NCBI GenBank assembly: GCA_029448655.1
Contig: JACCLO010000002.1
Location: forward strand, 3,906,001-3,970,000
From: Wolfiporia cocos
Lineage: Eukaryota > Basidiomycota > Agaricomycetes > Polyporales > Phaeolaceae
Length of the DNA stretch: 64,000 nt
Reading direction: 5' to 3'
Position 1 is the stretch's first letter; the number at the start of each line of letters is the position of its first letter. This document shows, in pieces, positions 1 through 11,545 of the stretch. The notes under the pieces were generated by a model. That model saw nothing but the letters and a program-made list of their open reading frames with translations, was not told where the DNA came from and searched no databases. The position numbers were made by a program, and so were the translations under genes.

Positions 1-773
1 AAGTATGAACGGATTGTGCATGCACTCTCCTGCTCACTCCCTTCCCTACCCTCAATGGTGAGCTGCAGGCCACCATGCAGCTGCATGCCCTTGATGTTGC
101 CACTCATGGAAATGCAAGCTGAGATCACAGATGCAAACTTCAAGCTGAAGACATCAATATAATCATCTGTGGTAAGCTGTTCAATTTTCCCAGGTTTGAG
201 ACCAATTCATACCTTCAAGGACTCGGTGCACAGATTGTTCACAATGTCGACATCTACATCAAACCACTTCCTTATTTTCTGCAATGGAGGATGTTCATTG
301 CATGCCTCGGGATTGTGATGAACATGAACAACATCCTCGTGCACTTCTGGTGGAGCAGCATGTATGAGACAGTCAACTCCTGTTGCTTTGGACACCTCCT
401 GCACCTTCATAAATGAAAATATGTCTAGTAATTACAGAAAATAGAAGGGGTGCCACAGGCCCATATGACCTTAAGACCGCATTTTTGACTGAGAATCTAC
501 TCTTCGTTGCTGACTTGAAGATTTTGTAGTGGGCCTTGCCAGAACCGGCGCTACCCTTATTTGAGCAGAGTCATTCAAGATCTGATCCAGTATATGCACA
601 CCTATGCTATGATCCATCCACATGCATCTCCAGCCACAAATACCCATCTCTAATATCTAAGGCTCATGGATATACATGAAGAACACCAAGGATCATTACT
701 CCAAGCCCAGCCCCATCTGCATCGTCGTCTATTTTGGTGAGTTTCAGTGGTGCCACATGGTGGTATGCGAGGG
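1..773. other. No recognisable gene
   Basis: I find no convincing gene in this stretch. A 67-codon minus-strand open frame at 207-410 has no family I recognise and no clear splice partners. It could be an exon of a gene running off the left edge. Confidence 0.4.
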
Positions 774-1170
774 GCTGATGCACGCCGCCCGCAGGTCCCG
801 CTACATTTCAGTCCCTCGGGATGCTCAACGACCTTCTCCGGGTGGTCACTTTCGAGCTGTGTTGAGCACCCATAGTGGTTGCCAAGTCAGAATTCAGTGT
901 GTGGTCATCTGCCTACATCCAATGCTGTGATATGTAAGAAAATACCAGCCACGCTATGGCATGGCCCAAATTGCTCTGGAAATTCATCATGAACGTTATA
1001 GATCCTTGTGTCCCGTTTACCCCATATAACCTAAAATCATGGCATCGTCGCGATGCACCGCATGCTGGTGTGGTCTATTATGCCAAAGGTGGCAGACAGT
1101 TATGCCAATCAGTATATGGCACTGATTCCATTGGTTGTCAGTGAACCTTCTATGGGTGTTTATCCCCAGT
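774..1170 (+). repeat. Dispersed ~400-bp repeat, copy 1
   Basis: This stretch aligns end to end with 29449-29850 on the same strand. Shared blocks include the runs beginning GCCGCCCGCAGGTCCCGCTA, TGCCTACATCC, CCAAATTGCTCTGGAAA and CCGCATGCTGGTGTGG, and both copies end near TTGGTTGTCAGTGA. The copies differ by many substitutions and a short indel, so the duplication is old. No LTR-like TG..CA ends, terminal inverted repeats or pol III boxes were seen. The short open frames inside are not conserved between copies, so I do not call a protein. It could be a piece of a larger element. Confidence 0.75.
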
Positions 1171-1530
1171 GAGAATTCCATGTATTTGAATGTATCCAGA
1201 AGTATCAGAAACATTAGGATACAACATGAACCATAGACTACATTAGGATACATAGTAGACGCCCATACAATGTATCTTACCTACACTAAATGTATCTAAA
1301 TGTAACTATGATAAGTTTCGATACATCAAATATATTTCAATGTATCCTCAGGGTTGCATGAGAATGTCTGGCAGTGTATTGCAATAAATCACAGTGTATC
1401 CTATAATGTAGCTGCATATAGCTTGATGTCTCAACATATATCCTGGTACAAGATCATGGTACACGTGAATATATCCGAATGTATTCAGATGTATTGACAC
1501 TGGGTAATTAGATGTATTCTAATGTACTAA
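1171..1530. repeat. TGTATC-rich degenerate tract
   Basis: The stretch is dominated by irregularly spaced copies of AATGTATC and its complement GATACATT. Spacing is not fixed, so it is not a clean tandem repeat or a telomeric array. It adjoins the dispersed repeat on its left. Confidence 0.4.
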
Positions 1531-1861
1531 AAATGTCGACACGGAGCACCCGAATGCACTCCAGAAATATCTGGATGTACTCACAGATATCCATCCATAC
1601 CCATGCTCCTCGTCCCTGCCCCTGCCCCCTGCCCTATCCCGGCTCCTCGCCCTCTGCTCCCTGCTCCTCGCCCCCACTCCCGGAAACTGTCAGTCTGCTT
1701 TCTCTTGTCCAATCCTTTTGCCGCTTGCTTTTCTGCAGTGTGTGTATGAGGTATGGAAAATATATTTGAGTAAAAAAACACGCACCAGTTCGTTCACAGC
1801 AGCGGTATACACCTAAGAGTGTCAAATGAAAGATTTGAATACGATATTACGAGAATCGACA

Positions 1862-2345
1862 TACCTGCAGTTGTTCTTTTGACAAGGTGCTGAAAGCCTT
1901 GTCGAACTCATCTGTTCTTCCATCAGGGTGCGTTGTCTTCCATTCGTGAGCAAATATATTTCTACAAAAAAGATGAGACGACATTTGAAAAAGAGCGAAG
2001 TGTGTACCTAGCATTTGGGACATTTCCAGGACATAAAATGTGTCTGCGCCTTTGTCTTCCAGGTACCTTAGCAGTCTGTGCCTTGTTAGCTCCCTCTGTA
2101 GCTGTGGTCGTGCGCTGCGCCATCCTCTCTCCAGCATGTCCGTGTGATAGGTGGCGTTCAGTTTGCAGCGTAGTGCTTATGTCTAGCATCATGACGTCCC
2201 TGGACGTGTCCTGTGCTGCATTGCATTCATTGTCTACCTGCACTAAATTTTCTCCCACCCCACTCGGTCCATGTACAACGCTTTCTGCGCTCGACATTAA
2301 ATTCTTTAGAGCTGTGTCAGCTGAGGACAATGTGACCAAGGACAA
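1862..2345 (-). CDS. Hypothetical protein, exons only
   Basis: A 127-codon minus-strand frame begins at 2345 (start MSLVTLSSAD) and overlaps a second frame at 1847-2137 that contains KGADTFYVLEMS and, after a probable short intron, HEWKTTHPDGRTDEFDKAF. Such clusters of short frames with GT-AG candidates are how genes appear elsewhere in this window. I recognise no domain. It could equally be a relic of a mobile element, and the exon structure is not resolved. Confidence 0.25.
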
Positions 2346-2409
2346 CGTGGTGATGTGATCCTGTTCAAGCGAGGTGGCATCTGATTGGAACGTGAGGCTG
2401 ATATGTGTA

Positions 2410-2622
2410 GAGTTTCAGTCAATTATCTTAATCTGCCAACTGGTCTTCGCTTAAGAAATCGCAGTTGGGAATTAGGTTTGCATGAGGCACGTGTTGCAAA
2501 TTAATCTGACGCAGCCTGCTGCTGGTGTAGAAATAAAACACAACGCGCGGGATTCGAACCCGCACACTTGAGGAATTGCTCAGTGACTGTACATACATAC
2601 GCATACCACTCCGCCACCAGTA
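2410..2622 (-). mobile_element. tRNA-derived SINE, copy 1
   Basis: On the minus strand there is a tRNA-like head with a pol III A box (TGGCGGAGTGG, 2606-2616) and a perfect B box (GGTTCGAATCC, 2550-2560) inside a good T-arm stem. A TTTTATTT linker and a tail running to about 2410 follow. The tail (GCAAACCTA, then ATTTCTTAAGCGAAG, then GGCAGATTAAGATAATTGAC) is shared with copies at 19.4, 31.1 and 31.7 kb, but the tRNA-like head is different from theirs. That makes it a SINE rather than a tRNA gene. No clear target duplication was found. Confidence 0.8.
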
Positions 2623-2699
2623 CTTGTGAAGATATGTTACAAGTACGAATATCATCTCTCGCATGCGTACCTACCCAGCGCAAATTGCAGATCAAATTG

Positions 2700-2765
2700 C
2701 CAAAGACTACGCATCTTCAGATCAATCTGCTCCAAAGACTACGCATCTTCAGATCAATCTGCTCC
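2700..2765 (+). repeat. Two-copy 34-bp direct repeat
   Basis: The block beginning CAAAGACTACGCATCTTCAG occurs twice in tandem, followed by degenerate AGATCAAGC units. It looks like local slippage next to the SINE. Confidence 0.6.
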
Positions 2766-3154
2766 AGATTAAGTTGCCGTAGATCAAGCCACCACAGATC
2801 AAGCTACCCAACGTTGAGCCCCACAAGATTGGCTACCGCGCTGCATATAACGAAACTGCGTAATCGCTCAACCGATACAGTATCAAGGTACTGGGGTGGA
2901 TCTACTGTGTCATTCGTCATTGGTGCTGTCCGCGACAGATTGTCAGCCAGGGCATGTTCGCGCTCTGCCAAATCCATCAAATGAAGTCTCTAGCGGTCAA
3001 TGCTGTCTGCACTCACCCATCCCGACGACGATGCCTGCCCCCGCTCCCACCCTCCCCCCCTTCACTGCACCCGTTCATCAACCCTCCTGATGACGGTGGT
3101 TTCTTGCTCTCCCCTTGCGTCTCGTCCCTCAGTGTGATCACACTAGCACTACGT

Positions 3155-3275
3155 TGCCCGCTCGCTTTCTTTGTCAATGCATTTATTCGCCTGGTGGTAG
3201 TTCACCTGCTCGCTTTCTTTGTCAATGCATTTCTTCGCCTAGTGTGCATGCCCTGCTCGCTTTCTTTGTCAGTCC
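3155..3275 (+). repeat. Short tandem repeat, ~45-49 bp unit
   Basis: The core CTCGCTTTCTTTGTCA occurs three times with spacing of about 45-49 bp. Open frames across it are repeat-derived. Confidence 0.6.
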
Positions 3276-3439
3276 ATACACCCGCATATTGTATAATAGC
3301 AGTAAAGCTCACTAAGTTGGCCTTGGTTCGCTCCACGCCATTCATGCGATTGCAGTTCACGTGGGGCATTTCGCTCTAGGCTAGGTTAGACAATACTAGT
3401 TCCGCTTATTGTCTAAGACAGTTCACTACAGGCATCAAT

Positions 3440-3990
3440 TCCTCAGAAAGCCAATGAATCACAGTCCTGCGGTCCATCGTCGGCCAGGGTATGTTCGCTC
3501 TACCCGCTCGTTGCACGCACGGACAGATATCTATACCTCGTCAGCAGAATCTGTGGAATGGGACAGGAAGCATGGGTGTCTAAGCTGCAGCGGGCGTGGT
3601 TGTTGTCCAACGTCGGCCGGAGTATGTACGCTCTACTGACTGGTTGCACGCACGGACCGATATCTATACTTCGTCAGCAGAATGCAAGTCATCTGTGACG
3701 ACACCTACTCCAATGAATCGTGGTCCATCGTCGGTCAGGGTATGTTCGCTCTACCCGCTTGTTGCACGCACGGACCGATATCTATACCTCGTCAGCAGAA
3801 TCCCAGTCATCTGCGACGACACCTACTCCAATAAATCGTGGTCCATCGTCGGTCAGGGTATGTTCGCTCTTCCCGCTTGTTGCACGCACGGACCGATATC
3901 TATACCTCGTCAGCAGAATCCCAGTCATCTGCGATGACACCTACTCAAACAAGTCGTAGTCCATCGTCGGCGTTCGCGCTCCTTGAGATC
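3440..3990 (+). repeat. 118-bp tandem repeat array
   Basis: Unit starts at 3602, 3720, 3838 and 3956 are exactly 118 bp apart; a more distant unit begins at 3469. Each unit starts near GTGGTCCATCGTCGGTCAGG and contains TTGCACGCACGGACCGATAT and CTCGTCAGCAGAAT. Because 118 is not a multiple of three, the frame changes in each unit, so the overlapping open frames here are not genes. Single inverted units occur at about 10108-10252 and two at about 15951-16200. Confidence 0.85.
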
Positions 3991-4315
3991 ATCCGGGTAG
4001 ATACCATTCCTACTGATGCCGTTAGTTCTCAGAACCCGCCCGCTCACCCATCGACGATGTCCGTCCTCGTACTATCTCACTGTCCTTGCCCCTGCCCACC
4101 TTGAAGGGTTATCTTTATTCTGTGTCCTATGAAGATTCGTTCGTTTTTTAAATGATCTATATACAGCCTGTACCAAATCTTTTGCTCTTGATGTGTCATT
4201 TTCTGACCTTCGTGACGACGTGACATTTTGCGGCGTTTCACATCGTAATCACGACTTTACCTCCTTCTTGCTTTTCTCGGACGCCCCTCTGACTCCTCAT
4301 CACTATCAAAACCAA

Positions 4316-5967
4316 TTAGCTTGTGTCTTTGTAGCGAGCGGCAGTCCCGCACCGATTTGGATCACGCAGCTTAGCAGAGGCCATCTTTTTGCGCTTCAAG
4401 CGGGGAGGGCTATTAATTGGGATAGTGCTGCTAGCAACTGCAGAGCGCTCCACGGGTGTGACCAACGACGTCAAGGACGGTGCCGATGCTGGCTCGGGTT
4501 CTACTTGTACGAGTGCGGTGCCTGATGAGGGCTCTGCGTGGGACTGTTGCGCGACCAAGACAAGGGCGGTCGGCAACCGCGAGGGAGCGGGTGACAACAC
4601 CGGCGCCGCCTCGAGTTCTGGTGATGGCACCGGCGAGCTTTCCAACTCCGTTGCACCCTCAGTTTCAAGTGGCGCGAGTGCCACGGTCGGTGAGGGCGCA
4701 GCATGGATCTCTGGCGTCTCCATCCCAAGGGCAGCTGGGGATGGCACAGGCGGACTGGTGGACAACAGCGATCTCCGATCGGCTTCTTCCATAAGTGCAG
4801 TAACTCCCGAGTCCATCAACGGCAAGGACGAAGTTTCTATTCCCGCGGCGGGTACATCTCGCATTGAGGGAGCGGCTAGTATCTGCTTGTTAGCCATCAG
4901 CTAATCCCAGGACGAATCACTTACGATCGAAAATGTCCTGGCCAAAGCGGAACAGGGTACCACGTATACGTCCTAGCGTCAAGCCCGCTTCTTCGCGCAG
5001 TGTCTGTTCAAAATCTTGGTTTGCGTGGTTTGAACCCGTATTGTGACTAGTACGTTGTTAGTAAACTTCCCACCTAGTGTGCGGTGGACTCACGTGTACG
5101 TTGTAACATAGCCATTCTCATCCAGTCCGGTCATCATGATTGTGCCCACCCAGCCCGTTTGCTTCTCCCAATGCTCCGCCGTCAGCCGAATCGCGGTCTC
5201 CATTCCAGCCGCCCTTCTGTGTGGCTATCAACAAGAATATCACAGCGCGCTGGAATCACCACTCACCTTGCGCGTTCATACTCTTCGGTACCTAGCTTTG
5301 CCTCCATCTCTACAGACGTATGCATCATTTCATGATGTCGCTTCCGCGCTAGCTCTTGCAACTCGGCCTTCTCTTCTTCAGTGAGGGTTTCGTATAGTGC
5401 ACTAGCCCATTCAGTCCATGCCTTCCCCCCTGCAGGAGGGGGTGGGGAATCGGGTCGTGTGTACTTCCCCTGTTTCAACAACTCTCTGAATACATCCCAC
5501 GGCCTGCAAGCACGAGGATCATTTCCACTGCAAGCGATTTTCGCGGCGCGAGGCATCGCTACGTTTAGTCGTTTCACAGATCGCGATGTAGCGTGGTTCC
5601 TGCCCCAATCGTAGATTCGCTGCCGTGCACGTCGTGGTCAGTGAGATCTACGAGTGCACAAGTAAATTTTTCGCACCTGATCCAACGATGACAGGCGCTC
5701 CCGGCATTGCTCCTCCGTTTCAGCTTCGAACCGCGGCGTTTTCTTTCGTGAGCGATTGGTCTTGCAGAGGGCAAGACGAGCCTGGTACTCGTCTTCCGTT
5801 TCGGCTGGGTACGGCTGCTCGCCAAATTTTTGGAGGAAGGCTTTGCGAACGTGAGATGCAGCCACGCGGTAGCGGTTGGTACTTCCCAGCAATGTGCGTA
5901 CGGCCTCGCTGGCCCATTGTTCTCGTAGAAAGGCCAGCTCACTGGCGCGCCAGATCGCTACGGACAT
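4316..5967 (-). CDS. Uncharacterised multi-exon gene with HMG-box-like segment
   Basis: Minus-strand exons read in order: 5967-5640 (basic, begins MSVAIWRASELAFLREQW), 5577-5263, about 5240-5100 (contains AEHWEKQTGWVGTIMMTGLD) and 4897-4316 (Pro/Ala/Ser/Glu-rich tail ending with the basic run PPRLKRKKMASAKLRD). The second exon contains PRACRPWDVFRELLKQGKY followed by ALYETLTEEEKAEL, which resembles the fold-forming positions of an HMG box; this is a resemblance only. Exact splice sites are not fixed. It lies just downstream of, and on the same strand as, the next gene, so the two may belong to one multicopy unit. Function unknown. Confidence 0.5.
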
Positions 5968-6334
5968 GAGTGGAAAGGCGACTTGAGCTTGCCAGATTCC
6001 CGCGAGTCACGTCCACTTTGTGGTCGGGACCCCAGAGAGTGCTTGTGGAGCCACCGCCTGCGGTTAGTCCGGAAAAGGGCAGACAAGTACTTACCCGCCT
6101 TCTCGATCACGCCCTGGCTCAAAATATGTCAAAGCAAAATACATAATATTTTACATGCCGATGCCGATGCTCATGACGACAGTCGTCATCTTGTAGGAAG
6201 AGCGCTAGATACGAGCTACCCCGTTTGAAGGTTAAGTGAGCAAGAGACAATCCATTGGTGGCAAAGCTGGTACTTACCAGAGATTACATAGCATGCGGCT
6301 ACATTGTACGAAAAACTATATCGAGCACTTCATA
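5968..6334. other. Intergenic gap
   Basis: This separates the two minus-strand genes. I see no gene in it. It should contain the promoter of the downstream minus-strand gene and the 3' end of the upstream one. Confidence 0.4.
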
Positions 6335-9104
6335 TCAGATCTTGGTTGAGTACAACGATGCTGGACACTGCAATGGGAACGTAGGGAGTCTACCGAATTT
6401 GCGGCGGTATGCGGTAGCGTAGAACCTGATAGCTATTCCTTCCGCGTGTTCGAAATCCGACTGCGTGCAATTTTCCTGCGGCACATAGAGGTGCCCGCTG
6501 TCGGGCCAGCTGGCCAACACCCTCACCATCCCGGTCACGCTATGACGGCGCCGTTGCCAGTCTCGGTGTACCAAACCGTCGCACGGCGTTTGTTCCTCCC
6601 AATTCGGGCGCAGCAACACGGCGTCTTCCTCGTTGTTTAGCCAGATGTCGGTCACCAGCTGCTCGCGCAGGAGTATATCATCTTCCGCAGCGTAATGAGT
6701 CGGCGCTAACGCCCTGTCCGTGTGTAGGAACTCTAGTCGGAACGATACTACCGACAGTTCCCAGACGACTTCCGCCCAGAGGTCCTGCGCACCCTTGACG
6801 ACCTCATGTGTGACATGTCTCGTGCCCCATGATGGGCACACAGCCCTTGCATCGTACGGCGCAAACCCCCCGTGGACGTTGAGCACGACGGCGACATCTA
6901 TGCGGTCGGTAGTGCGCATCCGCGATCGTTGCTTCAAAAGTTTTGCTTTGTGCCCTCTCATCGCTTCGGATTGTGCGCCCGGCTCCTTCTCGTGATGTGG
7001 AAGCGGTGGCAACCTCGCAATTTCGTCGATGCTGCTTTGCGGCGCGGCATGGTCATAGGGGAAGCGGTAGTATCGACCCTCAAGGGCAAGACGCCATTGT
7101 GCAGCAGTCATCTGCACCTTGCTGTGCGCGGGCGGATTGAAGGTGCGGCTGAAGCACCATTGTCGGATGCGCAACCAGTTGTGCATGATAGTGGCATGGA
7201 AGGGTGTCCCGGATTTGCAGAACAGGTGGACGGGGGGGAGATGGTACAGCACAGGACGAGAAGGGTCACCCGTGCGTAAATCGGCGACCTCTTGCTCAAC
7301 CACTGCCCAGGGGGAGCACAGCGTAGGAGCCCACCCTGGACGCTGAACTGGCAAGGTGGACTGAACCTGCCTGCTGGGCCCAGCAACCCCAGGTCTCCCC
7401 GTCTCATCCCTTCGTTTTTTCGCGGGGCGATCTGTAATAACAAATGTCACTTTTGCTCATGCTGAAGTGACCGATTTCGACTTACTGTCGCTGTCTGACG
7501 CGCGCTTTCGAGACGATTGTGCCGTCGCGTTTTCCAGCCTGGGAGCGTCGTCGTCACGCACGTCGTTTGGATATGCGTTGTTGTTGTCGGCCAAGCCGTC
7601 AATCTCGTCGTCGAGATTAGAAGCTGCATTTATAGCGGCGAATGTTGGCCGCAGGGTGGGTTTGTTGACATGAGACAGGATACGATATTGCCTTAAGATG
7701 CTCTCCGACGATAGGTCGAACAGCTGGCCCTCCAACCATGTTGGGGTAGGCACGCTGTTCCACCCCTCCGCCACGAACTGTGTGGTATCGAACGCGATTG
7801 ATGAGGAAATACACGGTCTGATGGCTCCGATGCGCGTGCGCTCGTGTAATGTGCCCTGGTGCCGGACATACCACACTGGGATGCCTACCCGGTGCATTGT
7901 CTGGACCACGCTCGGGTGCGACGTGATTACTCCTCGAACAGGAAGAACATTCATAGCATCCACAAAGTTGGGGTTGTCGATTCTGCCCTTCACGCGATGG
8001 ACGTATATACACCATGCCCGAATTTCTTGGATCATACGCTGCGCTTCGCGGACCCACATGATCGCGTCGAAAGGAGTCATGATAAGTTCCCGCAATTTTG
8101 AGACGGCACGATAAGTGTGATAGCATAATTTCTGCGCAAATACATATTCTTTGAGACGACGATGGTTTTCGTCGTATTTATTTTTGCCCTCCAGGCGTGG
8201 AAAATGTTTCCCCGCCACCTCTGCCGCGACAGTCCGAGCCTCCCTGAGCGCACGCGTCAGGCGCAGATACGTGCCCTGGTTGATTTGCCCGACCTCGCCG
8301 CGCTCGGTCGTGCCCGATACCTGGGGACGGTTTAGTCTAGGGTGTGTAGGAGCATGTAACGTCACTTACCGTGAATTGTTCGTGTGTGACATTCATGAAA
8401 CATACTTCTGCATCTTGCCACGAATACGGAGGCCCGCACATTGCATAATCTTGACGTTGACATTGTAGTAAGACGGGGTTAATCGGGGCAGCGATGGCGT
8501 GTGGAACCGTGTTGTTATAGCTCGCCGGCCATTTGAAGAGCTCAAACACCCCAAGCATGCCGTCAGCGTTGTACGAGAACTCAATGTCTGAGTTGTGAAT
8601 TGGCACTTCGGGGACAAAATCCATATTGGGCGACGAAACCCAGAAGTCGTTTGGCACTCCCCCGACGTGGGGGAGCTTCGCGAGTACTCGACAGTCTGAG
8701 TATTGGCAAGGGGTGTGAGGAGCAAGATAGTCGACCATGTCTTTGAGTTGCTGCAGAGAGTTGACTGGACGAGGTACTCTGTGCGTGATTGGGCGGGGTA
8801 GCTTGTGTATGGAGGGGTCCGGAGTCACCGTCAGATCTGGCTCAGCAACCCAGAGCCGCGGAGGACGGCTCGGAGGGGCAGTCCCCAATGGGACATCTCT
8901 GCGAATGGCAGGAGGCGGGGGAGGAAGCAGCAATGTCGGCACTGGAGTGGGCGCGGGCTCCGATGAGGACGTGGGCGCTGAAGGCACTGAAGACGACGCA
9001 TGAGCCGAGGACGCGTGCGCGGAGGAGGACGCGTGTGCCGAGGAACACGCGGATGCAGATATGGGCGGGGGCTGTGAAATTGGTGTCGGGTCGAGCGTGG
9101 CCAT
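6335..9104 (-). CDS. Uncharacterised three-exon gene, multicopy family
   Basis: Exon 1 starts at 9104 (MATLDPTPISQPPP, then a Ser/Ala/Pro-rich tract and YSDCRVLAKLPHVGG) and runs to about 8380. Exon 2 covers about 8318-7460 and is the conserved core (KEYVFAQKLCYHTYRAVSKL, MNVLPVRGVITSHPS, VGIPVWYVRHQGT). Exon 3 is about 7450-6335. Introns are short. A decayed copy of the exon 2 core lies inverted at 10510-10770, so the family is repeated locally. I do not recognise a catalytic domain. Upstream (9132-9500) is the arm of an inverted duplication that could encode a hydrophobic leader exon. Confidence 0.6.
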
Positions 9105-9131
9105 CGAGAGCGGGGTAGCGCGGGGAAAATC

Positions 9132-9500
9132 CTAGCGGGATCGGATAGCGCCAACGAGCGGCGGACAAGGAGCGTGGTCGGCTTGGGGGCTCCCGGGTTC
9201 AGCGTACGACGAGACGATGACGTTGGTCGGGTTGAGGACACCAGAGGACGAAGGGCGCGCGGACGACTGAGAGTCGTCCAGCAGCGCGAGTATCGGGACG
9301 CCCGATGGGCGTCCGCAGTACTCCTGGTCGAGGGCGGTTCCAGAGAGCAGCCAGTGAGGAGGGAAGCAGAGAGGAGGAGAGAGAGGAGGGGGGGTGAGGA
9401 TGGCGGGGGCGAGGACGACAAGGGCAAGGGCGAGGGTGAGGGCCACAACGCGTCTGTCATGGGAGGGACAACTGGGCCAAACACGGCAGCAAATTCCCAT
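9132..9500 (-). repeat. Inverted duplication, left arm (possible leader exon)
   Basis: The reverse complement of this arm matches 9692-10075 over about 370 bp, including TGGCCCAGTTGTCCCTCCCA and GCCCGATGGGCGTCCGCAG. On the minus strand it encodes a hydrophobic stretch (VVALTLALALVVLAPAI) that would suit a signal peptide or membrane anchor, followed by a Pro/Ser-rich region. It sits directly upstream of the minus-strand gene at 6335-9104. Confidence 0.7.
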
Positions 9501-9691
9501 GTATGACAATTCTGATGACAACACGTGATGTAAACGTTTACTTCCGGTTTATTCTCGTTAAGTGCTGTGTTGCTAGTGACGTGGGAGTTCCTATTATGGG
9601 AATTTGACTCGTTGATGCCTGCTTTCTATTGGATGGCTATTTGGCACGCTAACGATTTTCTCTCACGGAGGCATTCCCCACATTAACAGTA

Positions 9692-10075
9692 ATTTGCCAC
9701 CGTGTTTGGCCCAGTTGTCCCTCCCACGACAGATGCGTCATCGCCCTCATCGCCCCTTCGTCGCCCTCGTCCTCGCTTTCGTCACCCCCCCTCCTCTCTC
9801 TCCTCCTCTCTGCTTCCCTCCTCACTGGCTGCTCTCTGGAACCACCCTTGACCAGAAGTACTGTGGACGCCCATCAGGCATCCCGATACTCGCGCTGCTG
9901 GATGACTCTCAGTCGTCCGCACGCCCTTCATCCTCTGGTGTCTGACCTGACCAACCTCAATGTCGCACGCTGAACCCCGGGAGCCCCCAAGCTGACCACA
10001 CTCCCTGTCCACCATGGAGCCCCCAAGCCGATCATGCTCCCTGTCTGCCGCTCGTTTGCGCTATTTGACCCCGTT
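9692..10075 (+). repeat. Inverted duplication, right arm
   Basis: This is the diverged partner of 9132-9500, separated by about 190 bp of unique sequence (9501-9691). The reading frame of the hydrophobic segment is less well kept than in the left arm. Further right, at 10510-10770, lies a fragment of the gene core from the left side, in matching inverted order. The duplication therefore originally covered more than these arms. Confidence 0.7.
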
Positions 10076-10107
10076 AGGACTTCCACTGCGCCTGCATCCG
10101 TACCACG

Positions 10108-10252
10108 CCCGACGATGGACCACGACTTGTTCGGGTACATGCTGTTGCAGATGACTGACGAAGAGTGAATGGTGCTGATGAGGTTTAGATATCGGTCCGT
10201 GTGTGCAACGGGTCAGTAGAGCGTACATATCCTGGCCGATGATGGACAACAA
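10108..10252 (-). repeat. 118-bp family repeat, inverted single unit
   Basis: Begins with GACGATGGACCACGACTTG and contains AGATATCGGTCCGTGTGTGC, the reverse complement of the unit in the 3.4-4.0 kb array. It interrupts the right side of the inverted duplication. Confidence 0.7.
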
Positions 10253-10509
10253 CCATGCCCGCTGCAGTCCAGACACCCGTGCTTCCTGTTCCATTCCCCA
10301 TCTACCACAGCGTGCCCTCCCCTTGCACAATGAAGTGCCAGTGGTCGATCTCAGCGGCTGCTACTCCCTCTGAAGACGAAAACCAGGAACGCATGCACAA
10401 GCGAGCTCAGGCTGTTGCCAACGAAGATGGTACCGAGGATCCTGTCAACATTGTCGAGCAGCCGATGTCTCCTGGGCACTTCGCTGCCGTGGGTTTTGCA
10501 TATGAAGTG

Positions 10510-10770
10510 GGATGTGTACAGGAAAGAATATGTATTCATGCAGAGGTTATGCTACTACACCTATTGTGTAGTCTCAAAATTGTGTGAACTCATCATGGCC
10601 CCATTTGACACGATCATGTGGGTCCACGAAGAGCAGCGTATGATCCAAGAAATTCAGGCATGGTGTATATACATCCATCATGTGAAGGGCAGAATCGACA
10701 ACCCGACTTTATGGATAATATGAATGTGCTTCCAGTTCGAGGAGTAATCACATCACCCGCGCCCGTTGCT
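10510..10770 (+). pseudogene. Fragment of the 6335-9104 gene family
   Basis: The plus strand here encodes VSKLCELIMAPFDTIMW and MNVLPVRGVITS in two frames, matching exon 2 of the minus-strand gene (VSKLRELIMTPFDAIMW, MNVLPVRGVITSHPS). Frame changes and loss of the flanking exons show it is a relic. Confidence 0.75.
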
Positions 10771-11035
10771 GCCTTTGAACCACAGGTGCATGATTACCCA
10801 TCGGATGTAATGGTCAGCATGCCCTTGTCTGGAGTTCCACCTATTGCTATGGTTGATCCCGGAAAGCCAAACCCCTTTCTTGTCCTGGATGCTTCTCCGG
10901 TTCCTGAAAACCAAGCTGGCCCTCCTATTCTCCAGAGTCCTTCACGTCCAACTGATTTCGAAGATACGCCGCTCGTGGCCCTTGGACTCCACTGAGGTAC
11001 AGGCCGAGCAATTCGCATCAAACGATGTACCGATG

Positions 11036-11545
11036 GAGACAGAGTGGGAGCCCACACCATTGCCTGAATTCATTGTCAATGAAACCATGCTCGAGACTCT
11101 GCATTGTACGCTGCACGACAGCACTGGCTCCCTCAACGTTGAACAGCTGGAGCAGTTGCATGCTACATGCCTGGGTTGCATTTGGAGGCATCGCAGCGAT
11201 GGGAATCGGATCACTCTCATAAAAGAGCCTACTCCAGTCGTGCAGGAATTCACAGAAGAAGTGTCGCTTGATGACATGGATGGTTCCACACCGTGAGCTG
11301 GTTGTACACTACCTCATGAGCCCATGCTGTTGCCTGAATTCATTGTCAATGAAACCATGCTCGAGACTCTGCGCTATATGTCGAACAGCTGGAGCAGTTG
11401 TGTGCTACATGCCTGGGTTGTGTTTGGAGGCATTGCAGCGTTTGGAATCGGACCACTCTCATAAAAGAGCCTACTCAAGTCGTGCAGGAATTCACAAAAG
11501 AAGTGTCACTTGATGACATGGATGGTTCCACACCGTGAGCCAGTT
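11036..11545 (+). repeat. Imperfect tandem duplication of an exon (~270 bp)
   Basis: Two copies, about 11050-11310 and 11323-11545, both begin GCCTGAATTCATTGTCAATG and end ATGGATGGTTCCACACCGTG. The first keeps an open frame with LNVEQLEQLHATCLGCIWRH and VQEFTEEVSLDDMDG; the second has a deletion of about 40 bp and lost frame. The first copy joins the plus-strand frame beginning about 10844. I do not recognise the protein. It may be part of the same decayed gene as 10510-10770. Confidence 0.7.

Noticed and set aside
1171..1530. Interstitial telomeric repeat
   Set aside because: The TGTATC units are irregular and are not the fungal TTAGGG type.
2547..2622. tRNA gene on the minus strand
   Set aside because: The A and B boxes are good, but the sequence runs into the tail shared with other SINE copies and the acceptor arm does not close.
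3409..4104. Four overlapping plus-strand ORFs encoding similar Arg/Ser/Thr-rich peptides
   Set aside because: They are frame-shifted readings of the 118-bp tandem repeat.
4389..4904. 171-codon plus-strand Ser/Gly/Ala-rich ORF
   Set aside because: Antisense shadow of the Pro/Ala/Glu-rich minus-strand exon; low-complexity composition makes both strands open.
8831..9484. 217-codon minus-strand Pro/Arg/Ser-rich ORF
   Set aside because: It overlaps the exon of the better supported gene at 6335-9104 in another frame and has only compositional content.
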